Origin: Zea mays
Lineage: Eukaryota > Streptophyta > Magnoliopsida > Poales > Poaceae
Assembly: GCF_902167145.1 (NCBI RefSeq)
Contig: NC_050098.1
Span: 137,280,207 to 137,344,206 of the forward strand
Direction: 5' to 3'
Length of the DNA stretch: 64,000 nt
Positions within the stretch are counted from its first letter, which is position 1; every line of letters begins with the position of its first letter. Below, one piece after another: positions 20,932-33,396 of this stretch. The notes under the pieces were generated by a model. It was not told the DNA's origin and ran no database searches. It saw nothing but the letters and a program-made list of their open reading frames with translations. Both the position numbers and the translations under genes were made by a program.

Positions 20932-23821
20932 TGTCACACCCGGTTTTAGAAGGCAAACCGAATGTGAACCATGTACGTGCCAGGATCAACAATTCACGTA
21001 CACAGCAGTTACATAACATGGACATCATCACACAGTGCTCAAATAGTATTAAAAAGGGGAATAATAGTCGATTACATCATATGTCTGAGACACCCACATA
21101 GTCTTTACAATAAATCAAAGTGCGGAAAAGAAACGTAGATAAACGCGGCCTTCACAGGCAGCCAACTGGGGTTGCCGCTAACCCACGCCTAGAACTCATC
21201 ATAATCTTGGAACTCCTGATGGTCTCCTTCCACGGCTTCATCTTCTCCTGAGCAATGGTTGCAATGCTGACAACCTGGGGATGGGGGGTTTGGTGTGTAG
21301 AGCAAGGGTGAGTACACATCAACATACTCAGCAAGTATCCTGTTTGGCTGTAGTGGACTAGCTTTATGTGGGGGTAAGTCAAGCAGTTGCTTTTAGTTGG
21401 TCAGATTATTATTACTAGTAGAGAAAGCCAAGTTTTAGATTTAACCCACGTTATTAACCCAAACGTACTCCTTTCCAAATGGAAAGAGTACCACTTACCA
21501 TTACCAAAGTCAAAACCAAGAACCATCAGTCTCATTGCCACCTGCAATCCGAACATCTCTGATCAAGTACCACTAATCACTGGAGCTCCCTTGGCCGCTC
21601 ATAACCACGAGCACGGCTGATATATCAGTTTTCATACACTCTGCAGAGGTTGTGCACTTTACCCACAAGCCGTGATTCCCTTTCTGCCCGGAGAGAGCTA
21701 CTCCCCATTGACCACTACCTAGGTGGTCCAGCAGGGCATCACTACGTAGCCTTTACAAAGATTCCCCGGGGCTGTAGCCGCCCGTTAGGTTTTCTAAATG
21801 CACCACACTCCTCTCCAAGGGGCGAACCCAAGCTTGACAGAGCGAGCCGCATACACCGAGCCCCATTGACGGCACGACGGCTAAGCGAACTACACCCCGA
21901 ATCCTCTAATTATTCAGCTAAGGGCACCCCATTCCACCCTCATGGTTGCACTATTTTCCCAGGCGGTCATCCAACGAACAGGTTCTTACGGAGAGGCACT
22001 CGAGAAACCGCTCGAGCCCCCTTGAAGACCACAAATATAACATCATAATAAAAGAGGGGAAAACAGCGTATCATTGATAATTCTCATCATGTTCATTGAT
22101 TAGAGTTGAGCAATAGCATAAGATTAAGCAATAATAATCCAACCCAAATAGGTAAACAAGGACATGGATAACAAAACTAGTCAATCCTTAGGTATAACTG
22201 TGAAATGCGGGAGGTGAATTAAAGAATGTATAGGACAAAGATAGGTCAAGGGACACTTGCCTCTACCAACCGACTACTGCTCAGAGGCTTCTCCTGCGAG
22301 TTCTTCAGGCTCCTCAACCAGATCGTTCTCTATGCGAGCGCAAACATACATACATAATACAAAAGAACAATACACCATACAATAGAATGCAGTAAATAAA
22401 CAGACGTTCCACACGGGCTCGCAATTAAGGTTAAGAGAGAAAGAAAAAGACAGTCGAGAAACGATCACGTTACATGATTATAGATTAAATTACTCGCTCA
22501 ATGGAAGGGAATTAATTTGAACACTACGTTCAGCATAAAGTAAAGTCGAGCTCCACATTTAATTATTGTAAACAATTGAAGGTGAATGAAAGGGAGCCGT
22601 CGCACGCCGAGACGTACAACACGACATTTAGATTGAATTAAGAAGTGAATGACTCGCCGCGCGACAGAGCGCACAACGAGACACTTGCACTAATTTTTAA
22701 AGAGACGTTAAGCATCGTGCGACGAAGCGCACGACGACATACGCCAACAGGACTGAGTTAAAAGTGGAACGTCGCGCGTCTGGACGCGCGACATCGCACC
22801 TTAAACAACCTGAAATTAAAATAGATCGTCGCACGACGAAACGCGCGACACAACACTTTAATATTCATAAATTAAAAGAATCGTCGTGCGATGAAGCGCG
22901 CGACGCAGCACATCGACTAAACAATTTAAAATAGATTAAAACGAGATTAAGCGCAGTGCGACTACGGTCGCACGCGCGAAAGCACGTTACGCGAACCGTG
23001 AGGCACGCGGGACGCGAGTCGCCGGGGCAGGGGCGCGGCCGAGGGCGGGGCGCGGGGCCGGGCACGGCCGCCGGGGCGCACGACGAGGGCGCAGCCGCCG
23101 GGGCACGGCCGGGGAGCGGGGGCTCGCGACGAGGCGGGCTTGGCGAGGCGAGGGCGCGGCGGGCAGGGGCCGAGCCGCCGGCGTCGGGCGCGGGTAGGGG
23201 GCGGGCGCGACCGGGACGGGGCCCGCAGGGGCACGCGCGACAGGGGCAGGGGAGGGCGCACAGGGGAAGAAGGGGAGGGGAAGGAGAGAGAGAGGGAGAG
23301 GAAGGGGAGCGGAAAACTCACCTCCGGGGATCCAAATTCCGGCGATCTCGACTCCAAACCCTAGGGCACCACGGGGAGAGAGAGGTGGAAGAGGGAGAGG
23401 GATGTTGCTGCGCGGGAAATCCAAATGAGAGAGGGAGAGGAGGAGGGGGCGCATGGGGAGGTGGGCAGGGGCGCCAGGGGCGCGCGGGTCGGGCCGGGCT
23501 GGACCGGGCTGGGCTGGGTTGGGTCGGGCCACTTCGCGGATCGAAACCCACGACACACACGTCTGTCAAACAGACTCCAGTCGCGAACCGAAAACCGAGA
23601 CGGAACGAGACGGACACGCAACATCAGACAAAGAAATGTGCTTCAGCATGATGCAACACCCATGACACTTAGGTTTTGGTTTATACATGACACGGACACC
23701 TGTCACTATACTGGTTTGAAATTGGGAAGAAAGAGCGAAACAGGAAGAGAAAAGAGAGTAACGCCCGAATTTGGTGAGAGAAAAGAAGAAAAAATTCTAT
23801 CCCCAAATTCAGGGCATTACA
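20932..23821 (-). repeat. Solo LTR of a Tekay-type Gypsy element (2.9 kb)
   Basis: The ends are TGTCACACCC and GGGCATTACA, with perfect CCTAC duplications at 20927-20931 and 23822-23826. The sequence matches both LTRs of the full element at 46063-58623 over most of its length but with more differences. With no internal region and intact TSDs, it is a solo LTR left by LTR-LTR recombination. It carries the same CpG hairpin array and G-rich block as its relatives. Confidence 0.9.
22585..22990 (-). repeat. CpG-rich hairpin array in the solo LTR
   Basis: About seven imperfect inverted repeats of the form GTCGCGCGACGAAGCGCGCGAC recur every 55-60 bp, separated by AT-rich spacers. Many units here have G-to-A or C-to-T changes (for example TCGTGCGATGAAGCGCGCGAC) relative to the younger LTR copies. 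Confidence 0.7.
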
Positions 23822-25721
23822 CCTACCCAAACCAAAACTTGCTTTTGTTTTCTTCGTAGGAACCATACCAGAGTCACCCAACAATGTTTGCAGGTGACAC
23901 ATGCATACGCGGGCACGACACTCCCTCAACTTGCATCCTCACTATGAGGATGTGACTCTACCTTGGAGTTGGAGGCCAGTCGGTCCGACTCCCAGGCCGC
24001 TGAGGCCGAGCAAACGAGAAGGCAAGTCTTCCTAGGTCCCAGCTCCTTCGGTCCTTCCGATCCCTATAGTGCGTGCTTTTATCTGACGTGAGTGTGCCCT
24101 GGCCTGTCGTGAACAATAGAGTTGGCCCATTGGCCCAGCCGCGCTAAGAGCTTTTAGCTTTGTTTTGGCCTACACAAAATTTGATCTTTTCTGTTTTTTA
24201 GTGAATAAACATTAGATATAATAGAGGTATTAAAAATTGAGGGGGGCATGGCTCACTTTGCCCCCTGTGGGTCCGCCCCTACGTCCAAGCAGCCTTTTAC
24301 CAGTCAAACCAGCTGAACCACTATCTGTTTCATCTACACCAACAGAAGGACCAGAACTAGATCCAATTGCTTTGTCGTGTAATCCTCGGAATGAAGTGCC
24401 TTGACATATGCTCTGCCATTTGGGTTCGCCCTTGCCAGCAATGCATGAAATGGAACGGTTTGTTCTTCTCATGTTCAAACAAAGTAGCAACCTTAGAAGT
24501 CTGTAAACATAGAACAAAGTGTAAGAATTTGAACATTTTCATAGTAATGATTTGGTCAGTACAAAACAATTATTCATAACTTTGTTCATTGTGTACCTTG
24601 TCGTCGTCAGTCAACCCACTTTGGTTCTCTCGGAGCACTCTGGCGTAGCATCCTGAGAACTTCCCAACATCTGCCCATATTTTGTCCCACTTGCTGCTAA
24701 GGGCTCTATTCAATCTACAAGGGTACTCACCCCTTTGTTCATTGTACATTTTTTCTATTCTTGCTCAAACTCCCTCCTTTGTCTAGTGTGCACAATAGGA
24801 TCACTACTTATTTGCAATCAAGTTGTGCAAAGTAAAATGTCTTCACCACCAGTATAGTTTTGTTCCTTCGTTTTTTTGGTTTGGCAACAGGGGTAGGAGT
24901 TTTTGAAGAGCTATTTATCTCGTGAACACTATGTTCTGCATCGGATTCCAAGTTCACAGGAAGTGAATGAATGGTATTAGAACCCTGTAAAGGTGTGCTA
25001 GTGTTTGAAGCTAGCAATGATTCGGCAAATGGATTTGCATGAATAGAAGCAAGAGGATTACTGATAAGGTTCATAAAAGGGTTCCAATAAAGAGCTAATT
25101 GTGTTGCTTGTATCATGGTGGATTGAGAACTTGTATTTCCTATCTGAATGGGAGCCCGCATAGTGGTTGGACCATGCGATGGATTAGGAAAATTAATGTT
25201 TCCCATCATGGTGCAATCCACAGGATGCTGCTGAATGAAGCCCCTAGGCCATAGAGGTAGTTGAATGTGAAAGTCCTGAGCACGTGAATTATGTCCCCTT
25301 CGCCTGAGCATTTGTGTCATTGTTTGCTGGGTCCATTCTATTAAGTGTGGACATGGGAGAACATGAAGTGAAAAGCTTGATACACAATGTAACGGAAATT
25401 ATAATGAACAATCGTACTTATGATAAATTTGTAAACATGCTAAGATACCCACCACATATACAAACACCGTAATTATGGAAGCAAGTGAAGCATTGTTTGA
25501 TAAACAAGGATAGTACTTGATGACAACACATTCATAATACTCGAAATAAGAACTAAGGTCCTTACATAATACCAGATATTGGCAACTACATGCCACTTAG
25601 ACATAAACTGACATCATAACTTATTTATCATTGTAGAGGACACAAGCTAACAATACTTGGCTTAAGGAGACGACTCCATATAAGTTCATAACTTCTAAAC
25701 CTCTAAAGTAGGAATAAAAGG

Positions 25722-26085
25722 CTACACCAAATTCCAGTAGCTATTACGCGTGAACCTATCAGAGTCGTTGAAGTACCACTCATCACTAACATCGGCGCAG
25801 TAGAACTCGTCTTCATCAGATCGATGAGATAGTGTTGGAGGGGTCAACGGAGTTGTTGGTTCAACACTTATGTCACCCCTCGTACTTAGCAATTTGTGGA
25901 AATGCTTGCACTTTTGCCTCTAAGGCATCTTGTTGTAGAAATTCTAGTCTTTATTTGATGGCAAATAAGGTCTTAGCTACGATCTCTTCATCATTCATGA
26001 CCCCCAGTGATTTGGTGGCATCCTCGGCATAGTCAACAAGGACTTTAAGCAAAGCCTTCATGTTTTCTCCCGTCGAGGATGCCAT
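25722..26085 (-). pseudogene. Unassigned small acidic ORF upstream of Harbinger ORF1
   Basis: From an ATG at 26083-26085 a frame runs 44 codons (MASSTGENMKALLKVL...) to a TAA at 25951-25953, then continues in the same frame. A single-base frameshift near 25885-25895 switches it to a frame ending in an acidic, aromatic tail (DEFYCADVSDEWYFNDSDRF) and TAG at 25722-25724. The total is about 120 codons with one stop and one indel, which looks like a decayed real gene. I do not recognise the family. It lies on the same strand as ORF1 and upstream of it, so it may be a further Harbinger gene, or its first exons. Confidence 0.45.
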
Positions 26086-26191
26086 GATGATAGGTGCTGC
26101 AAACAGTTAATATATGAAGTAACAACTGCATACACGGTACAAAACATATAGTCACATCGACTTGAAAACTGTAAGCTTAGAACATAATTAC

Positions 26192-29100
26192 TGTAACACC
26201 CCCGGTGTTACTGTAACTAAAACTTGAGCATAACATCATAAGCATTGGCATTGCATATGGTTGACACACTTAGAGTGCATTCACTAGGCAAAAATTTCTA
26301 ACAAGTTGTACTGTTTTGGTGTTTTGCAAATAGAACCCTAGAATGAGGGACTTAACCCTAAATAGGGACCAGGAGGGTAAAACATAACCCAAATTGAGAA
26401 AACCTAAAAGCTTTAGGGGAATAGTCATAAAATGTTCCCAAGAATGAACTTGAATCACATTCATACCCCTGGATACCAAAAATCCTAATTGGAACCCTGA
26501 AAACCCCTAAATCTAAACCCTAGGGGCCTATGTGTAAAAACATTGCACATTTGGACTAAAGTGTAAAAACTACAATGTTAAAGCATATAAAGTCATTTGG
26601 TTCACAAATGTGTGGACTTGTAAGCCAAATATTGGATTTTGGACTTAATTGCAAAATGGACCTCAATTGAGTTCTATACTAAGTCTGAAATTCAGTGTTG
26701 AGGGCTCAACTTTGGAGCTTTGCATCTTTCAAATTCTAGGGTTTTTGCCCTAGGTCACCACATCAAAATTGTAGCTCAATCATAGGAGAACAACTTTGCT
26801 TAAGAGTGTAAGCATAGTTGTTAAGAAGATATTGGAGATAATTAAGCCTAAAGTCTGGCTGTCAGGCTGGTTCCACTCTGAAATTCAGACTTTCAGTGTA
26901 ACAGAGCCATCTTTGGGTTTGAATTCAACCTTGATCTAGTGCTCAAATGAGTTCAATCCTTATAGTCGAAGTATTTCTGGTTTGTAGCTCTACAATTTTG
27001 CTGCAGAGCATGGAGTATGTTACCATATAGATTTGTGAGAAAATCGAGCCTAAATGTTGACTGTCAGGCGCTCTGAATAAGTGCTCGCCATGGTACAGTG
27101 ACTGAAACGGATCAGAACGCCAGCGCGGCTGTCCTCACCGCCGACGGCTCCCTCCGCCGTGATTCGTGTCACCGGCGTCGGGATTAGTGCCAGGGTGGAT
27201 GGATAGCGCTGCGGGGTAAAAGAATCTTCGCCGCCGGTGAGCTGGACTCCACTCCGGCTAGCCGCGATACCTCTCCCCTTTCTCACCGCCCTCGGATTGG
27301 AATCTCATCGCTGTCGTGCCATCTTCGTTGTCCGTCGCGTGTCTCTGGCTATCTACCGCATCACGGTGACTCACCCTTGCTCTCCGTTGATCGCCGGAGC
27401 AATTGCCACGGCACTGGACACCTAGCTGTTGCGCCAGTGCTCTTCTTCTTTCTCTGGCCGCCGCGCGTCTCGCTCGATTCACCGGCCACCGCTTGCGAGC
27501 GCTATAAATTGAGCCCGCGGCTAGCTTCGCAACATCATCACGCACCACCACACCCAGTATTGCTCCCAATCGTTCACCAAAGAGCACTAATTTCAAACTT
27601 CCCCCAAAACTGTTTTCTGCCACCGCGAAGAGTGCCTCACCGCGGCCAGCGCAATTCGAGTCAGCTCACGCCTTCTGCTCCCTCAATTGAGTATTCTCAG
27701 GTACCCGTGATGCTCCTCGACCTATCCAATTGCATTATACCGCCATGAATCGCTTGGAACATGTTGTTCCTTTAAGTTTCTCCGCTGTCACCATAGGCAG
27801 AGGGGTGTAGAGCTTCAATTCAAAAATTGAGTGAGGGGAAATACTTCTTTGGGGTAGAATCAGGGGTAAACCGAAGACTAGCGCCAGTCTTGGCCCCCTC
27901 CGGCCGGTCTAGCTCGCCGGAGATTGGATTTCCTGTGTGGAGCGCCGTCGAGGACGTGTCGTGTAAAGGAATAGAAGACCGAGGGCTTCTCTGCAATTTG
28001 TCAGCGACACAAAGAAACAGTAATAGAACCCAGTTATAGTTAGCCAAAACCCCGAGGCCCTTTCTGCAAAACCTCCCTCGCGGGCGCGCGCAGCACGTTT
28101 TAGCGTGGACTTGGGCTGCCTGGGCTGAAACCGGCCCAGAACTGTTGCTGGCTTTTTCCTTTTCTTTTTCTTCCAGAGCCAAATAAATTGTAGGAAATTG
28201 TAGAAAAATCCTAAAATTGTCAAACCAATTTTCCTAGACTTCTTATTTTCCATAGAATTTAATAAAATAGTTTACTGATTTTTAGATTAACTAAGGAATT
28301 TTGGAGTATTTAAGTAGCCTAAAGCATTGCTTCTGGATTTTTAGAAAATAGATGATAATTCCATAAATACCCAAATTTTTATATGAGCTCTACACATTAT
28401 AGAAGCCTTGGGTAGAGTTTGGTTTGATTTGGACCTTGTTTGATACTTAGAACCAAAACCCTACCCCCTGCCCTTTGAACTCATTTACTAACTCCGGAAA
28501 CCCTAAGTTCTCGGAGTTCCGTGAAGAAAAGTTGTATTCAAGACATTAGATAATAAATCCTTATTATCTTTCCACTCTCATGAGCATTACATGGCATTCA
28601 TTCTTATATATACCTATATGGTTATATTTAGAAAACGAAGAAGAAGTCGAAGTAACTGAAGAGAAGACACCACCACCTTCGGAATCTCAGGCCGGAAATT
28701 GTTTCTACTTTGATATTTGTGGATCCGAGCCTGACTCACCTATCAACGAAGGCAAGCCCCAGTGCATTTGTCACCCTCCTTGATGTTTTAAAATCTTTCT
28801 CACTTGCTTGATGCATTAGGTGATAAGAGTTGATTGATAAAACAATTCCTGCATTACCTTCCTTGAATTTGATTACCTTCCTTGATCACCCGTTTTACAA
28901 AAGATTTTGATGCTTAGCCTTGCTTTAGAAAAACAAAATGTTTTGTTTTTACAAAAGATGATATGGCAAAAGTGGGTGGGATGTTTTCGAAAATAAAACT
29001 TGATGGTGGATCCATCAGGGCCATGATGGGTTCAACATCGGAAAAGATGTACCTCTGCCAGGTACCAAACTTTGGGTTTGAAATGATTAAGCTGAGACGA

Positions 29101-30227
29101 GGCGGGTGACTTGCACGAGAAAGGAGTCTCAGTGTAGTGTATCCGTCTGAGTCGATTAAGGACCGTGTCGATGTAGGCTTGCTGACCGAGGACCCTTTAA
29201 CTGGTCACATGCCTCGTCATGGGTAAGCCTTGCCTTAGGCAGACTAAGGCCAGAATAAGATAACACAGAATGGGCGTGGAGCGGTGGCGAGAGTAGCGTG
29301 TACCCTCCGTGGCAAGAGGCTGGACGGTGGTGTTTCTGTGCTCTCGGTTCGCGTGAACCTGATCTGGTCTTAAGAACCCCGGTGGCGGGTTGACATATGC
29401 AAGGGTTAAGTGCTACATATGTCGTGTGATTGGAGATCCTCAGCTGAGTATAATCGATTCGGATCGTCGTACCTTCGCGGTCATGAAGACTTGGTCACTG
29501 CCCTATACGTAGAACTCCACTAAAGATAAAGGGATTGATGAGAAATTGGCTAGTGCAGGTCAAGTGATTGAACTAGGGTAGAAAGAACTCTAGTCGCAGG
29601 TAATTTTACTTAACTTAACAAATAAAACTGGATTTTTAAGGATCCACTTTAGTAAGCATTTCTGCAAAACAGAGTCTTTGATCATTGAGAAACCTTACCT
29701 TGACTCCCTGATAACCAGCATACCCTTGAGAGTCTTTTCTTTAGTCGGGTAAGACTTGCTGAGTAATTCCATACTCAGGGTTTTATTCCCCGTTGTTTTT
29801 AGGTGAGGAAGCGACAAATTTTTGTTGTTTTTGCTCTAAGGTGGTGCCAAAAGAAGAACGCAAGGAATGAAGTGCGCGAGGAAAGGATCCTCCATTTAGG
29901 ACTTTTGTGTAAAAACTTATCGGGAGGAGTTTTTGCCTCCCTTGGTATGTGTAATAATATTACTCTGCACTCCTAGGATATAATCTGGTCTGTACATATT
30001 CAACTTGATCTTACTTTAAAATAAAGGTAAGTTTATGTAATCGCTTCCGCATTCTCGTAACTCTGATGCTTGTAATGTCTGCGTGACGAGTGAAACGCTC
30101 TTGGGAAAGGTGAGAAAAGCAGATACCGAACTTGTCAAGTGATTCAGGAGCACCTACAGGGTTGTCTGAAATCCGTTGGAAAAGGACAACTGTAGGTGGG
30201 CCTAATTACTTGGGAGGTTCCGTCACA
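26192..30227 (+). repeat. 4-kb solo LTR of a Gypsy (probably Tekay-like) element
   Basis: The block starts TGTAACACCCCCGGTG, ends GAGGTTCCGTCACA, and has perfect ATTAC duplications at 26187-26191 and 30228-30232. No gag or pol sequence lies inside, so it is a solo LTR. The TGTAACACCC start and overall size resemble Tekay/Del LTRs read on +, but the sequence is a different family from 46063-49207. A GC-rich, gene-like block lies at 27080-28180 and a short Glu-rich frame at 28580-28783; neither is recognisable. Confidence 0.8.
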
Positions 30228-30232
30228 ATTAC

Positions 30233-31278
30233 GATAAGAGTCAGAAATAAAATGTGGGTCCTTAAGTACTAGTACTACAAATTATAACTATGATGAATGG
30301 AGACCTGGATTGAATAATGGCCTTAATCCCCCAAAACAATAGTAAGTGCACTCTTTATAGAGCAGTAACCATATCACTATACCCTTCAAAACTATCTTGC
30401 ACTTCATGAAAGCATGGTTTTATGGTACGGGATGACAGTAATCACCAACTTTATTATACGTAAGACATGATGAAGTTATGTATCTTGTAAAGTATGTGAA
30501 ATATGTGTAAATGCAATTGAGTATAATGTAACCAAAACTGGGATTGGTTATGAAAAAGTAGACTAATTTGTATAAAAAACATTGTTGCTAGGGACATATA
30601 CTATTGATGGAACCGGGACTCATTGTTGAGATTACTATGAGCATTGTATGTCATCAGTGTAAAACAAAAATAAAATGACAAGATAAAAACAAACATTAAT
30701 GTATACAAGGGCATGAAGATGTCATGCGCTTAACATGATGTATTAATTAAGTATATGAAAGAGGAAATACATATGTACCATTAATTTTTACAATAGCATC
30801 AGAAGACCAGACTATCAAAAGCAATTCAAGTTCCCCTAAACCGCAACCTTCTTGGTGTAACAGAACATTAGGCACAATAATAAAACATGTATGCATGATG
30901 TGATATGTAGTGCAAAAATTAATTTATGAACTCTAGATGTACCTAGGACTTGGCAGACATTATGTATAAGGTTTACGGCTTAACCTTGGATTTGAGCACA
31001 TGTATGTGTAATAAGCAAATCAAAGGTTCTATGAATGTGTTGCATGACCCTAAACCCTAAAGGAAAAATAATCCCAAACTAGACATACTGCCAGGAGTAG
31101 GAAATATGGAATGGACTAGTACCATGTGCAAGCCATTAGACACATATCTGGATGATGACAATGTTGGTGATAATGTTTAACGGTTGACTGCAAAATCGGG
31201 TTCTTTAACCAGATCCATCTTTAGACAAGTACTGATGCAAGTGTTCCAAATGGATCCTTAATGAATTATTGGGCTTAA
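30233..31278. other. No recognisable feature
   Basis: This AT-rich stretch has no convincing frame or repeat boundary. It may be the remaining end of the Harbinger element or host spacer DNA. Confidence 0.4.
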
Positions 31279-31749
31279 CTACAAAACTAAGAACGAACAA
31301 AATCCTAAATCAAATGAACACGGATTAACCTGGGAGCCAGATTGAGATGTGCTTCGTACCTGAGGAAGGCAAGATCTACGGTCCAAGAGTGAGCAGTGAA
31401 GGGGAGAAATCCGGATCTGAGGATGTCGTCGACGGTCGGAGTGGAGGGAGACGGATGCGGCGACGAAGAATAGCCTCGACGGAGTTGGATATGTCGGTGC
31501 TTGCTCCTCCTCCGCACACGGGATTGCTTCTTCACCGCCTCGTCGTCGTGCACTTGCGCCTGCTCGCCGTCGAGGTCCACCGGATCCGAATCGGCCTTCT
31601 TCCTGCAGATCCGACGCCGCGTCGCCCGCGCTCGCTCGAGGTCCACGGACGCGTCGAACCGTAGCGGAGCTGACCGAGAAGTTTCTTCCCCAGGGCGCGG
31701 GCGTAGGCGTCCGCGAGAAGCGACGGAGGGGGGAGAATAGGGAACTCAC
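31279..31749 (-). other. GC-rich possible exon, unassigned
   Basis: In AT-rich surroundings a 470-bp GC-rich block has two overlapping long minus-strand frames (31279-31749 and 31305-31646). The second has a Lys/Arg-rich segment followed by Ser/Pro-rich sequence. GT donors on minus, CAG|GTACGA (about 31358) and CAG|GTTAAT (about 31330), could end an exon. It could be the 5' exon of a minus-strand gene, a gene fragment or chance. I recognise no family. Confidence 0.25.
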
Positions 31750-33396
31750 CCCATACTTGCCAGCTCAACCGCCACCTCCATGGATGAGCAGAGGACGTGT
31801 TAAAAAGAATCAACAAGAAAGAGAACTCACCTCTGTCCTTTTGGCCTGAGATGGGAAACGTCGCCCTCCATGCATGAGGTGATGCCCACCTTGACAACTA
31901 TATTATGGGCTAGCGTATGAGAAAGAAAACAAACGCAGAGAAGAAAGGCTTTGATGCAGGAGAAATAAAGTGAAACATTATACTCATAACCATAATAATG
32001 GGTAAATTTTTCACAACTCTATGTCTAGATTGGTTTTGAAAGATGTCAGAGCATGAAAAAATTTGCACTACATCTCCAAAAACTCAATAGAGTTAACAAC
32101 TCTAAAGTTTATCTGTTTAGCAAGATTTTATCCAACTTTACTTAAAGTTTAGCTTTGGAACCATGTCAAACAGGCTCTGCAGCACGTTATGGGCAATGTT
32201 ATTGTCGAGAGTTTTAATGAATGGTGCACCTCTGCTCAGCATGGACAAATGAACTCATGGGAAGCCCTGCTTTTGCACGGTATCAGGTCATGGAAAATCC
32301 TGCAGATTGCTTGCTCAGCATATGCCCAAGTTGTTTGATTACCAGCCCATGCCAAGGTAGAGGTAGAGCTGATACCAAAATTGGACTCGGTGTGCTCCCT
32401 CTTACTACCAAAAAGAAGGCCTTGAATCATACTAGTAATGGAGTACCTAGGCAGGCATCGATATGTAATTTCTACATGTTTAAAATGTCTGAACACTTTA
32501 GAGAGAACCAGGATGTCCGAAAAAAATAGTACCATGCTTTTGCTATGCAAAGTTCTGTTGCAGTTGCAGAGCATATGCTTACAGCAACAGAAAACAATAT
32601 TCCACTAGCTAGATGCCATAAATGTGATACTAAACAAAAGATATCGTGAGGGGAAGAGGTGAAGGAAAATTACCACAAAAAAACTAAATTCAAGAAATAA
32701 TTATGTTTCCTGTGCCAAATCTTCTATTTAGGTTTCAGTAGTTGTGCCAAGATAAAATCAAGAAATATGAAGCACTGAATTCATCTGCATTAATCTTTCC
32801 TTAAGATCCAATCCACCAGCTCTAATAAATGTCAGCTCGACAAGAGATTCAGGATCTAAACCTCCACCTCGTGAGAGCAGTTAAAGATGAATGGAGGCAT
32901 GTGTACAAAATATATGAAACACAAACAGGTTATGAATATCTGCTACTTTATTTATCAATCTCTCTACAATGTTTTAGTGAAAGAACAAAAAGCCTTTCTG
33001 ATCATTCAAATGATAAAATAATTTCTGTTATTTTGGTAACTTAGTAAGAATGTACAGTTCTGGCATAAATTTGGCACAATAAATACAATTATATCACAGC
33101 ACCATACCTTGACTTGGTTTTGTCCTTCTCGTGTCATAGATTCTGCACTTCTGCAGAATACCATGATTTGCCACATTTTCAAGTACATTGCATTGTGTCT
33201 TCAGTCATTACGAAATGAAGCCATCCTTGATCAGCTGCTCTAAAAGGTTTACATTTCAAGTCACAGCCTTCAGCGTCTCTGATTCCTACTTGATAAAAAT
33301 GACTGATACAAATTTCTTCATGGTTTTACAGCCTGACACTGCATATGGAGGCATCCAGCATAATGATCTCGTCTCCTTTATAGCAAAAGACCAAAC
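31750..33396. other. No recognisable gene; 3' flank of the PPR gene
   Basis: Only short open frames without recognisable domains occur. A segment at about 32049-32178, with GAGC/GCTC ends and an AACAGGCTC terminus resembling Tourist-type ends, may be a decayed MITE, but its target duplication is unclear. The part next to 33396 would hold the 3' UTR of the PPR gene. Confidence 0.4.

Larger units (their letters stand above)
20569..24280. mobile_element. hAT-like element with 8-bp TSD, carrying a nested MITE and a solo LTR
   Basis: Perfect 8-bp duplications, ACGTCCAA, lie at 20561-20568 and 24281-24288. The ends are short imperfect inverted repeats: AGTGGCGGACGCA on the left and, read inward from the right, AGGGGCGGACCCA. 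Removing the nested solo LTR and its TSD leaves about 0.8 kb with no transposase, so it is non-autonomous. Its TIR and about 50 bp of subterminal sequence resemble one end of the element at 36660-37492. Confidence 0.8.
20214..25320 (-). pseudogene. Harbinger ORF1 (Myb/SANT-like, NAM-associated C-terminal domain), split by a hAT element
   Basis: On minus, the N-terminal part (25320-24808) is Ser/Asn/Pro-rich and ends in basic KPKKRRNK. The SANT-like region follows with a frameshift: SSDPIVHTRQRR near 24805 and SSKWDKIWADVGKFSGCYARV near 24700-24620. An intron donor (AAG|GTACAC, about 24600) pairs with an acceptor (TTTACAG, about 24504). KVATLFEHEKNKPFHFMHCW and KGEPKWQS follow in two frames. 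The reading resumes beyond the hAT insertion (20560) with TEYLSCLQELT and a charged coiled coil ending at 20214. In PIF/Harbinger systems this partner binds DNA and helps import and assemble the transposase. Confidence 0.75.
18202..26186. mobile_element. PIF/Harbinger DNA transposon remnant (core), riddled with later insertions
   Basis: A transposase remnant on + (18403-19706) converges on a Myb/NAM-like ORF1 remnant on - (20214-25320), the two-gene layout of plant PIF/Harbinger elements. A further small reading frame (25722-26085) lies upstream of ORF1. Both genes carry stops and frameshifts. The SIRE element interrupts its left side, a hAT element sits inside ORF1, and a solo LTR begins at 26192. 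Neither terminal repeat was identified; the limits given are those of the interpretable core. Confidence 0.7.

Noticed and set aside
32049..32178. A MITE with GAGC/GCTC ends near the PPR 3' flank
   Set aside because: The inverted repeat is very short and no convincing target duplication was found.
32221..32574. Overlapping 102- and 112-codon frames on + and -
   Set aside because: There is no recognisable domain, composition is intergenic, and no splice or promoter context supports either.
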